A stretch of DNA of 64,000 bases, taken from positions 1 to 64,000 of the forward strand of contig RPFO01000369.1 in the NCBI GenBank assembly GCA_009746045.1, given 5' to 3'. The DNA is from Mesostigma viride. Its lineage: Eukaryota; Streptophyta; Mesostigmatophyceae; Mesostigmatales; Mesostigmataceae. The notes under the pieces were generated by a model that was not told the DNA's origin, did no database searches, and saw only the letters and a program-made list of their open reading frames with translations. Position numbers and translations under genes: made by a program. This document shows, piece by piece, positions 54,729-64,000 of this stretch (position 1 is the first letter of the stretch; each line of letters starts with the position of its first letter).

Positions 54729-55375
54729 AGTTAGCGAACAGCCAGAACTGTGAGTTCCTGGTCTCTCGCGCCACACAACGGGATGAGCCAAAGTTGCAAA
54801 GGCAGCAACCTTTTAACCCGTGCACCAAGCCACGACCACGGTGAGCGGTTCCACGACCAATGTGGGAGCCTCGGTTCGTGCTTGCCAAGATAGCTGGTCA
54901 TCCCCCATGACCAAGCTATATCCTTTGCGTTGTTCCTCGTTCCCATCGGTGACGAGGCACGTGCAGGCAGGCAAGCAAATCCTCAACGTCCACTGGCATC
55001 AGTGCAGAGCCAGGACGAACTGGATTTGCCTAGACTCTGCAACCTAGGAAGTACAGGACCTGTCACAAGCCTGCAAGGCCTAGTATCCTTGCAGACCTGT
55101 GCCAGTTCCTGTAGTCCACCAGTCACAGGCTGCTGCTCTTCTGGTCTACGTGGACCACAGTCACGTGATAGTCAGGCTAAGCCTGCGCAGGCACGGCCTG
55201 CCACGTGTCCTGTCCACTACACCAAAGGACTGTACCTCAGTCGGCCACGGACGGCCAGGACTTCGGGACCTCATATCTTTCTTGTCCCTTGTCTGTTTCA
55301 GGCGGTCAGCACGGCGTTGGAAAGGTCTTTCCAAACTGCATCCACTTAGCATATTGGTTGCCCAAAATGCTAACT
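54729..55375 (-). repeat. 5' LTR of copia C
   Basis: The next bases on the minus strand, CGTACTATTGCA, again lack TGG and resemble CGTATTACAA of copia A/B only at CGTA. Confidence 0.9.
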
Positions 55376-58000
55376 CCTGTATGCAACTCCGTCTTGGACA
55401 CTTTGCTGTAGTGCCCATCCCATCTTTAGTCATGAGGTGCATAGGACGCCGTTATAGAGAGACCCTGCAGGCCACCAGTGGGGCAGTGGGCTGAGAGACA
55501 GGCCTCCCCCACCCTTCTCTGGTTGGCTGGGCCTCTGTCTTTACATGTATGCGTATCCCATGGCGTTTATTCCTGCTAGGTTATGCTGTCAATCTTGGGA
55601 ACTGATACCAGGATTATTACAGCTTATTCTACGCAGAAGGGGGAATTACTAGGCATGCTGGTCGTCTCCAGTTTACCAGTTATGCTGAGGGGGATTGTGT
55701 GGGGAGCAGGACGTGCAGGGAATTGGGCTGCATCTATACCTTGCATGGGGGTAGCGTGTGCTACGCTTTACCAGTTGGCGCATACCGTTCATAATGCTGG
55801 TGAGGCATTACTGATCTTCTGCTATCCCTATCAAGGCTGTGGATGGTTTCCCCGGCATCTTATGGAGAAATAGTGTGCCTTGGATCATAAAAAGCCACTG
55901 GCTATGGGTTTGAGAGTACTAGCTACTAAGGAGATGTGGCTTTACCTCACCCTCACTCCTGTGGGTGCGACTGGAGGGGGGGAAATTTTGTTCTGGTGGG
56001 GAGGAGATCTATGAGGATCATAGCGTGGAGACACCTTGGGATTTCAGTTCATCTTTTCTGGGTCTCCTCATAGATCCCTGACTAGGTGGTATCCTGGTTT
56101 CGCTGGCCATCGGTGGGCTCTTTTGGCTGTGCTTTGTTGCATCTCCCCAACCTGCTGACGGGTACCCACTGGAGACAACCCTGTCCACGGCCTCATGGGC
56201 GTACTTCTGAGATAACCTTGCTCTTCATGAGGCGACCCTGTTGGCGACGTCTTCCTGCTGGATTGCTCCTGTCTCTTGGTGACTGCACTTCCACCTGGGG
56301 CGCTGTTGACGTTTCCTCGTTCCAGTTTGCGTGGACTGCCGGGTGTCAGCGGGCCTTGCATGGACTTGCTGCAGCAGAAGCTCATGCCAGCCCTGTGTTA
56401 GGATTGAGCATTCTTGGCATCCATCCAGCCTGCTATGACCTGATGAGCCTTGGACCCTGGCAGCCCAGTTAATTATGGGGGGGTTGGCTGTATAGAGGGT
56501 TAGCCTTGCTACATGACACTATGCTTCCTGCCCTGATCAAGCAGTGAGAGCTGTCAGTATTCATGGCATGGATCCCTGTGGATGACCCGTTATCCCTGGG
56601 AATGTCAGGCTTGTCTTTCACCCGTGGACTCTAGCTGAGGGAGGGCGGTGTCCCAGAACCAGGAGTGGCCTCACCTTGTTTGGCTTAGGTGCCTTGATCC
56701 TGTTTACTCCTTCCTGGATTCATGTGGACTCATCGAATCCGACTGGGATCTGAGTTGAGTGGGATGGACTTTGGTGGGAGTTTGGTTGGACTAAGCTGAG
56801 ATGACAATTCAGATTTTGGTGACCAGCTTCTGAGGATGGTTGAGGGGATCTGAGCCTGGATGGCACATGTAGAGTGACTTCTGTGTTGTACCCCCGACAT
56901 ATGGAGTTGTTCACCTAGGGCTTGATGCCTGGTATGATTAAGACACGTGGTTCATGTATGCACACCAGCCTGTATGAGAGTGGCTCCCCTTTTTGTGGCT
57001 CATCTGCTGCATAGGATGTATGCATTGTCACCAGGACCTGAGATTGACATGAGGCCTGCTGAGGGGCAGGACATGCTAGCAGCCTTACCTGAGGCCTTGA
57101 AGGAGGCAATTACTCAGTTGCAGCCAGTGAGTATGGGAGAGGCTTCCTACAGGGAGCTGTTGGAGTTTTCAGTTCAGAAGGGTGACTTTGATTTGGTTCC
57201 TTCTTCCTCCAGCTCAGCCAAAAGGTGTTTTCCTTTGGAGACTTCTACCTCTTTTGCAATCCCGGTTTGCCAAAGTACACTGTGGAACTTAGGGTCCGTC
57301 TGATGCCACTACGGGTGCTGGTGCCTCTGATAGGTGCTAAGTGGTCTGTGGTCAGACCTTTCTGCAGTTCTGGTGGGCGTACAGATCAGGGGTGAGCAGG
57401 CACAAGACGTCCTCTACTTGGGTGATGGACCCTGCGAGTCAGTCTGTGGTGCTCCTCTCCAGGGGCATGCTTTCGCTATGCTGTCCAGATGGTGGCAGGG
57501 GCTGCTGAGACTTGCATGGTACTGCAGGTCAGCAGGAACTGGCCAGAGTTGGCCCACATGGTGGAGCAGTTTCCCATGTGTGGACCCAATGGCAAGGTGG
57601 CCTGAATGGGGATTGGTATAATAGCCTGTGAGGAACAGGGCTGAGAAGGAAAGGGGGGCTTTGGATTGTGGTGTGAGGGGGGGGTTCCAGGATGGATGAT
57701 GGGGGGGGCTCCATTCCAGTTCTGATGTTCCAGTCCAGAGTTCCAGAATTCCAGAATGATGACGGGATGACTTCCAGTATTGCTGTGATTATCTGGGCTT
57801 GTAGTGGATAAGGATGTGACTTGTCTTCTTTAAGCACATGTGACTAGATGTTTATGAGATAGGAGGCCCTGGCTTCAGGGATGTAAAAACCCATCTGCTT
57901 CTCCCAAGAGATGGTGGACTTCCTGTTTATTGTTGTGTTGTTCTTGTGGAGGTTGTTGTTTTATTCTTCTTGGCTTCTAGGAACTGGGAGTTCCTGTCTT
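55376..58000. other. Giant element, non-coding internal region (right)
   Basis: No recognised protein; frames at 55583-55873 and 56947-57303 have no family motif. A G-rich stretch with repeated TTCCAG lies at 57640-57780. Confidence 0.4.
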
Positions 58001-58012
58001 AAGGGGGAGATA
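58001..58012 (+). promoter_or_regulatory. Polypurine tract of the giant element
   Basis: AAGGGGGAGATA directly before the 3' LTR TGTAAC. Confidence 0.75.
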
Positions 58013-60445
58013 TGTAACAACCAAATGTTACATCCAAAGTTTCCCTACTGTTGATCTTATTATGAGTTCTTTAGGACAATTATTTGGGAAGTTAGGAGGC
58101 TTCGACGTCTGATGGATATTGGGCCTGCTGAGATCTGTCGAATTTATTGTTCTACCCTCATTGGTCGTGGCCTGATCCACGTAGGGTACTTTGCATGGTT
58201 TTGTTCAGTCAGTCATAGATTCTCTTTAATACCGTTGTACCTGGTGGATCTGGTTCCAGGTCATGGAGATTCAGTATGTGCTGGCCTTGTGTTGTGTTGA
58301 GGATTCGGAGGCTAAGATCTTATCTTGAGTGATTCTCACTTTTGATTGGTCCTTCCGGGTTAGGGTTGAGCCGACTCTGCGTGCACGATGACTTTTATCC
58401 TGTTTGTGGCGGCCGTGCATGCATGCGTACGTGAGAGCTAAAGCTATGGTGTAATTCAAGGGTTTCCTTGTTTCATCAATCAAACAACCCTTGCTAAAAG
58501 TCAACTATAACTTCAACAGATAGTCGACTTGGATATAACTTGTCTGTTGTGTCTAACAAGGGTGGGGACTCAATCCCTTAACCCTTAAATGGTATCCAAC
58601 TCACTGTTATAAATATCAGTCAGTTAACAACTTGGCATCATAATGCCCACAAACCAACCTAATAACAATTTTAGTATCCATATTGGGACCAAAGCACACA
58701 CATATATGGACCTCCTTGGGGGTCACGTCATTGGTCATATTGCAATGTCCTATGGGTGCTAAATATAGCACCCCCTGGCAGGGGGTGCGCAGGGTGCGAT
58801 AAAAGAGACACATATAATGCAATATTGGATGTCAAATCACGCTTGTTGGTCCTGGTCTTGCCAAGGCAGTTGAATGGGAAGCCAGTAAGGGCCTCTGAAC
58901 ACTGACATCATGGATTGTCCCAGGGACCCAGCTGCGGCACTAAAAATAACTGCCCGCTATAATAAATAGCGGACAGTTTGGCTGGTGACGTTTGCTAGCA
59001 TTACAAAGCTAAATTCTTATCCCCTAGCAACAAAAAACATCATGGATGATCACACATGCTAATTACATCCTGTCCAGGCTGCAGAACATCCATCATAGCA
59101 TATAAAGATAGGTAACCACGCCTATGCACAGTCACATTTGTACGTATCATAGCATGGTAAGGGCACACCCTTGAAACCACACAAGCCAAACACGATGCTC
59201 ACTTTTTTCTTGTGCTGATGCTGTAATAAACAAGTGCAAGTAAGCCTAGCTCAATGACAATGCTAGCTAGTGCTCCCTGTATGCTGGGCTTTATCATACT
59301 AGCTGCTAACTGGCTATGGGGTGTCCTCTACTAACAAAACCAAAAAGCTAACCAAAACCTGGCCAAGATACCATCTTTCCAAAGAATGTAGGCAAGAAAA
59401 CCCATCACAATACCATGCACAACATATTTAAGCATTACATCGATCGTTACTCTAGTATATAGGATGAAGACGCAGCTAACCATGAGCACACGGATGATAA
59501 AGTGGGCGAAATGGTTGTACACAGCCACCACGACAAACCATTACATAAAAGTAGTAAGGAGGGAGCTTTAACACCACGAAACCTTAATAATAAGTCCGGG
59601 ATTACTTACCGAACGATAAAACCACTTTACCTCCTTCACGGCAGCGGCAGGGACTGCAAACTGCGCCAGGTCCAACTACCGCAAAAAAGGCTGTCTGACA
59701 GGTAGCAAGCTCATGACAGAAACGATGCCCCGAGGCTATTCTGGCCCACAGCGCTGATGAACTATGCGATATGCATCATAAGAAAGTTAATCGTTGCGAA
59801 ATATTCAATGATAAAACGGCAAATACCAAGTGCTAGCTTCATCGGCATCCCCGTGGTAGTGAACGCGTGTTGACGCAATAAAAACCAGCCCGAGATGATT
59901 GCGCGCCTCGTTAGAGGTTGCGCAACTAGGTCTATAGCATCCTTATGACGAATAAAGTGTGCCTACAAATTTTGGAACGAATCCATGCATCGACGCTCCT
60001 GCGCCAGTCAGTTTTCTGCACCGCCATGGCGGCAAATCTGCACGGATGTCAATATTTTACATTCACGTTTTCGTCCCATTGAAAAGGGTACCCCCTGTAC
60101 TTTGGTCAATAATTAGTCCCTGTGTACTTGTCAGAATGTAGTGATGTTTAGGTACGGGACGTAGTACACATCTAGCTGAAGACGCCTGGCTAAAAATATC
60201 ATGGAAATACCTACTGGCATTCGCGTTATGCTCCCAACCAACTGTCCGCTATTTGTAGCGGGCAGTTGGTACTGCCCGCTATAAATATCAGTCAGTACCA
60301 TTTAAGGGTTAACTGTTGAAGATCCATCTTCATTGCTTCTCTGGACGTGAAGTTATCTGTCGCGACTCCAACCCAGGTATAAAGATCTTTTCACGCTAAT
60401 GTTGATACTGAGGCTGTTGCAAACACAACATTTTTAGTCGTTACA
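58013..60445 (+). repeat. 3' LTR of the giant element, carrying an insertion
   Basis: TGTAACAACC to TTAGTCGTTACA. Without the 1731-base insertion (element plus duplicated TTA) it is 702 bases, one more than the 5' LTR, which agrees with one visible 1-base indel. Confidence 0.9.
58581..60308. mobile_element. 1.73 kb DNA-transposon-like insertion
   Basis: Ends ACCCTTAAATGGTA and its inverted complement, flanked by TTA on both sides (58578-58580, 60309-60311). TATAAATATCAGTCAGT occurs near both ends in direct orientation. Hairpins built on ACTGCCCGCTA/TAGCGG occur near 58947-58976, 60238-60266 and 60262-60285. A 3-base TTA duplication suggests a PIF/Harbinger-type origin. No transposase is found. 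Confidence 0.7.
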
Positions 60446-60450
60446 TTCAC

Positions 60451-61533
60451 ACTGAGTTCCTGAAAATCCTTCAGGGCCTGGAGGGTCTGAGGTCAAGTCC
60501 AATAATCTGGAGGGAGACACTCAACCGTTTCCTGAAGGCGCATTGCAACTTGAAGGTTTCTCCTGTAGACCCCTGTTTGTTTCTGGGGCAATGGGAAGGC
60601 CTACCAGTGTATGCTTCGCTGCACGGGGATGACCTGCACCTGCTGGCTCCTACGTCGTGGCTTAAGCAATTGATCTCCATCATTAAGTCCAAGTTTCCTC
60701 TGGGTAGGGAGCAATGGCAGGTGGAGAATGAGCCTCTACTGTTTGTAGGCATGGAGGCCACACTGGTGAAGAAGGGGGGAGAATGGCGTATGCTGCTGGT
60801 GGGGGGTAAGGATTATCAAGAAACCCTCATTAGGAAGCTTCCTCCAGTCATCACATAGGCACTGTGTCCTATGGTCAGGGGCATGGTTGCTTGGGTGGCA
60901 GGTATTTCCAGGCCAGACCTTATGGTCATAGCCAGGTTGCCTGATGACATGCTGATGGAGCTAGGGTCTGCCAAGGTGGCTGATCAGGTCAGGGCTTCAT
61001 CTGGCATTCTGTTGTCTGCAGTGGATTTATCACAAACCATTTGCATGGAGCTGTATGTGGATAGCTCAATGGACAGCAGGCAGGTCTCCAAGGTCAGGGG
61101 CAGGGCTGCAGGGCTCTTTGTGCTCAGACAGGAAGGCCTGGGGAGTTTGGTGAGCTGGTTTAGTCGCCTGCACAAACGGGTGGCTGTCAGCAGTGACGTG
61201 GCAGAGTGCAGGGCTATTTGTGAAGGCATTCACACAAGCCTTTATCTGAAGGAGTTGCTTCATCAGATGACTTCTAACACTCCTTGGCCACTTCAGGTTA
61301 CCACTCTTCTCAAAACAGACTCCATGGGGATGGTGCAGTTTGTGCACAGGCAGATGGCCAGAAGTAGGGACTTGGATTATCTCCTTCTTAAGGAATTGTC
61401 CTCCTTGGCCAATATTGAGCATATCCCTGGGGTTGACAATCCTGCTGATGCTTTGACCAAGCTAGTGCAGAAGGCAGCAGTGCAGTACAAGGTTCTTCAG
61501 TCTCTGATGGACCCATCTCAGCAAGCTGTCTAA
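60451..61533 (+). pseudogene. Copia B pol 3' part: RT C-terminus and RNase H
   Basis: Resumes after the duplicated TTCAC. RT: GLRSSPIIWRETLNRFL, ASLHGDDLHLLAP. A Gln codon has become TAG near 60856. RNase H from 60871: MELYVDSSMD, SDVAECRAICEG, KTDSMGMVQF, NPADALTKL, stop at 61533. Nearly identical to copia A. Confidence 0.85.
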
Positions 61534-62174
61534 GCTAGTGCCTGGTTATAGGGCATTGGAGAAGCAGATTGTGTGGTAGTGTCAGCATTGTGACTGGCAT
61601 AATACCTGTATTTTAGTCTGTACTAAGGCTCATGGACCATGGTACACTCACTCTGATCATAATCAGGATACAGCCAGGTTTTGGCTGGGGTTCATGCTGT
61701 TGACTACACAAGGTTGACAGGTCCATTACAGACCATGTATTCTACTTTAAAAGAAATGTATATTTGTACATACTTCTCACATTGAATGGTCTGGAACCTT
61801 TCATACTGGGGTTTATAGGGCGGGGTTCGATTCCCTGGTATTATGTTTCTACAAGCTGGCCTGTTCAGGTGTTTGCCTGTTCAGACTTCCCTAGTTCCCC
61901 AGGGCAGGATTTAATTGTTGCCTATGTGTTTCATTTTGTCATTTGTTTGCTGTGGCAGTTTACCATCTGGCAAGTAGACGGGCGCCGTAAGACGTACGGG
62001 CGCCAATAGACCTCTGTTGAGAGAATGACAGGCAGACTATTGTAATACGCCTTACTTTGTCAAGTGGTATTTTAATTGTCATGGATTTATTGTACTTATA
62101 TTGAATATGTACTGGGTTTTATGGGATTAGTATCTGGGATTAATGTAACTCACCGCCAGAAGGTCATTGTACTG
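61534..62174 (+). other. Copia B 3' non-coding region, truncated
   Basis: Matches 18535-19170 of copia A, including the T-arm-like hairpin (61821-61837) and GGGCGCC pair (61980-62004), then ends abruptly. The polypurine tract and 3' LTR are absent. Confidence 0.75.
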
Positions 62175-62189
62175 CACTAGGAACTCAGA

Positions 62190-62577
62190 TTCTGAGAATT
62201 TTCTCAAAACCCCTCAATTTTCTCACCCCTTTGAGAATTTTGGTGAGAAAAGTGAGAAAAATCTCAATTTTTTTCCGCAAACACTAGCAAAAAAATCTCA
62301 CCAGGGTGAGATTTTGGTGAGAAAAAGGGGGTTTGGGTGAGATTGGGGTGAGAAAAAACCCTAAAGTGAGAAAAAAGGTGAGAATGGGTGAGAATGGGTG
62401 AGAAAAAGTGAGAAAAGGTGAGAAAAGTGATAAGTTTCTCACCAAGAGTATAACACAAGAAAAACCATGAGTCAACATGGTGAGAAATTTCTCACCAAGA
62501 GTGTAACACGAGAAAAATCACAAGTCAACATGGTGAGAAATTTCTCACCAAGAGTGTAACACGAGAAAAATCATGAG
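62190..62577. repeat. GTGAGAAA/TTTCTCAC-rich block with 53-base tandem repeat
   Basis: Dense repeats of GTGAGAAA and its complement, ending in about 2.7 copies of a 53-base unit (starts 62436, 62489, 62542; core TTCTCACCAAGAGTGTAACA). Each unit can pair GGTGAGAAA with TTTCTCACC. Confidence 0.75.
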
Positions 62578-62731
62578 CTTTATTTTCATAAGTGCACTTT
62601 AGATATGTCCCATCCCCTTAAGTCCTTGACGTGAAAAAAAAACTCAACACCACTAAGGTGCATTATAGGGTTATCATACAATATAAAACAGCACATCATT
62701 CCATAAACAGTGCTGTCATGCCCATTATATA

Positions 62732-62899
62732 TCAAAAGTCATCTGCTTCAGAACTGCTGTCCGAGGGGTTGCTTGCATCAACATCTTCTGATGACATAGT
62801 GTCATCCCCACTAGTGTCGCAATAGTTCACAGCTTTACGCTGCCTTCCACTGGCCCTCTTTGCCACAGGGACCTCCTCAATTATACAACGGTGGGCTGG
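62732..62899 (-). pseudogene. Possible terminal exon or ORF fragment, acidic Ser-rich
   Basis: 55 open codons reading EEVPVAKRASGRQRKAVNYCD, then an Asp/Ser-rich tail ending DSSSEADDF. Composition looks like a nuclear protein C-terminus. The neighbouring frame 62881-63108 (VIAWASLNLTPLVPQGIVAACGG, VRIHGFNYRTEAAPTD) vaguely recalls CACTA-associated proteins. The two differ in frame. Confidence 0.3.
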
Positions 62900-63365
62900 C
62901 TAGGTCCAGCATCTGTAGGAGCAGCCTCCGTGCGGTAGTTGAACCCATGTATCCTGACTTTGTGGAAAGAATCCGCGTAGCGCTTCACGCCCCCACACGC
63001 AGCTACAATGCCTTGCGGCACAAGCGGCGTCAGGTTTAATGATGCCCATGCAATCACGTTGAACGTTGTGTCAGCACAGCGATCTCGCCTGCATTCAAAC
63101 AAACGCACACACCCAGCAAAGAGTATTATTATCGCAAGTATTGGTTATTAAAAAAAATAGAACAGATACAACACAGGACGCTTTTACTGGCGGCAAGATC
63201 ATGGCACCCGGATAAGTAAAACCAAACAAACTAGATATTAATTACTAGGGCTGGCTTTGTGACAGTAAAACATGATTGGCTAATCCCAAGGCGCCTTTCA
63301 ACTGGACTGAATTAAAATAACCAAAGCAGACGGCGTAAGTAGCATTTGCAAAAAACAAGGCTCAC

Positions 63366-63469
63366 CAGTAGGCCTCGTCGCCATTCGCAGGGTCGCTGTA
63401 ATCAGCCTTGGGAAGGGCATCTTCTACCAGCAAATCCCTTGCCGCGTTGTGTCAGCACAGCGATCCCCC
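63366..63469 (-). other. Possible exon fragments with shared acceptor
   Basis: On the minus strand a CAG acceptor (AG at 63471-63470) starts a segment reading ARDLLVEDALPKADYSDPANGDEAY and ending at a GTGAG donor (63365). The same acceptor neighbourhood, with GATCGCTGTGCTGACACAACG downstream, recurs at 63089. This suggests an exon duplication or two related genes. Confidence 0.3.
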
Positions 63470-63471
63470 CT

Positions 63472-64000
63472 GCATCCAAACAAAGGCACACCGATAACCA
63501 AGAAAAGAGTATGCAAATGTGTAGCCTTGTTCATTGAAATTATGGCTGGCTTACGCAAAGAGCGACTGTAAGATGACCTATACAGTGGGGCCGGAAACAG
63601 CTTGCTTGATCAGGGCGTGTTTTTCGAGCTTCACTGGCCGGGAGTGTCTAGTGGTGAGAACCATTGCTGCGATCGCTTTCCCACCATTTACGAGGAAATA
63701 CCCGCAAATGAAAAAACACTGAAACGGTCTAGCTTGATTCAGTCATTACATGAGCCACATGCCATCATGCATGTTTCCAAACGTCCAAGAACTGCACACG
63801 GTGCAAATGCCATTTGCAGTGCAAAAATCCAGAGGACACGACCTCATTGCTTCATATTTGTATGCAGAAGAATAAAAAAGTAACATGCATTAAGGGCCCG
63901 CATGCATAAAGGGCCTGAATTCTGATGCGGGCCCAACGGCAGCACCGCCAAAGCAGATAATTAACCCATAGTCCGCTGACCCATTTTTGGCACTTTCATA
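63472..64000. other. Unassigned right end
   Basis: No supported gene. Open frames at 63534-63722 and 63602-63883 have no recognised motif. Confidence 0.3.

Larger units (their letters stand above)
46919..55375 (-). mobile_element. Copia C: complete minus-strand copia-type element (8457 bp)
   Basis: LTRs of 649 and 647 bp run AGTTAGC to GCTAACT and are flanked by the target duplication CCTGT (46914-46918, 55376-55380). Internal order on the minus strand: upstream ORF region, gag, integrase, protease-like, RT, RNase H, 3' hairpin and GGGCGCC pair. It is the same organisation as copia A/B but with clearly diverged proteins. LTRs differ by about two substitutions and one 2-base indel, so the insertion is recent. 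Confidence 0.9.
38840..60445 (+). mobile_element. Giant 21.6 kb LTR element without recognisable enzymes
   Basis: Bounded by LTRs TGTAAC...GTTACA and a 5-base duplication TTCAC (38835-38839, 60446-60450) inside copia B pol; copia A shows the empty site at about 17446. It has a primer-binding site (39542-39553) and a polypurine tract (58001-58012). Removing copia C and the 3'-LTR insertion leaves about 11.4 kb. I find no gag, RT or integrase of its own, so it resembles a large retrotransposon derivative mobilised in trans. LTRs differ by about four substitutions and one indel. Confidence 0.85.
33638..62174 (+). mobile_element. Copia B: second copy of the copia A family, split
   Basis: The 5' part is 33638-38839 and the 3' part resumes at 60446 after the giant insertion. 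It carries 5' LTR, intact ORF1, gag, integrase, protease-like domain, RT and RNase H, and the 3' hairpin and GGGCGCC pair. The 3' LTR is missing: homology to copia A stops at about 62174. Premature stops (TAG near 38624 and 60856) show it is dead. Confidence 0.85.

Noticed and set aside
62436-62577. CRISPR-like array
   Set aside because: The 53-base units are contiguous repeats without unique spacers, in a eukaryotic repeat context.

Overview
This is eukaryotic nuclear DNA made almost entirely of nested transposable elements. I see no rRNA or tRNA gene, no bacterial-style operon and no convincing intact host gene. A chromodomain-bearing Ty3/gypsy element, several Ty1/copia-type elements, DNA-transposon-like insertions and many tandem repeats suggest a plant or green-alga-like genome. 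I cannot name the species and hold that placement weakly.

Layout. 1-3411: tandem array of a 1.44 kb retroelement-derived unit, fused to a 5'-truncated Ty3/gypsy element (gypsy A, + strand, 3412-9119: RNase H fragment, integrase with chromodomain, an extra third ORF, 3' LTR). 9120-28731: a second, minus-strand gypsy element (gypsy B: 5' LTR, leader, gag with polyQ, protease, RT, RNase H, integrase-chromodomain, ORF3). Its ORF3 is split by a complete copia-type element (copia A, 9578-20098, target duplication TTACC), and copia A itself carries a 2.7 kb DNA-transposon-like insertion at TTAA (10706-13397). 28732-29551: 3' end and LTR of a third gypsy (C). 29552-33637: repeats, a small inverted-repeat element and unassigned sequence. 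33638-62174: a second copy of the copia A family (copia B), split by a 21.6 kb LTR element without recognisable enzymes (38840-60445, target duplication TTCAC). That giant element contains a third copia-type element (copia C, minus strand, 46919-55375, target duplication CCTGT) and a 1.7 kb DNA-transposon-like insertion in its 3' LTR. 62175-64000: a GTGAGAAA-rich repeat block and possible exon fragments on the minus strand.

The most unusual content is the copia-type lineage (A, B and C). Its LTRs begin AG and end CT, fixed by LTR comparison and target duplications, instead of TG...CA. Its domain order reads gag - UGA stop - integrase - protease-like - RT - RNase H, with the protease-like domain (DTNS) between integrase and RT. 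The RT active site reads HGDD instead of YxDD, an extra ORF precedes gag, and the 3' region carries a tRNA T-arm-like hairpin plus a GGGCGCC pair in two diverged families. The gypsy lineage has its own oddity: a long ORF3 after integrase with a candidate conserved 3' splice site. LTR pairs of copia A, copia C and the giant element differ by only a few substitutions, so these insertions look recent, yet their genes contain many single-base frameshifts; some may be assembly errors.
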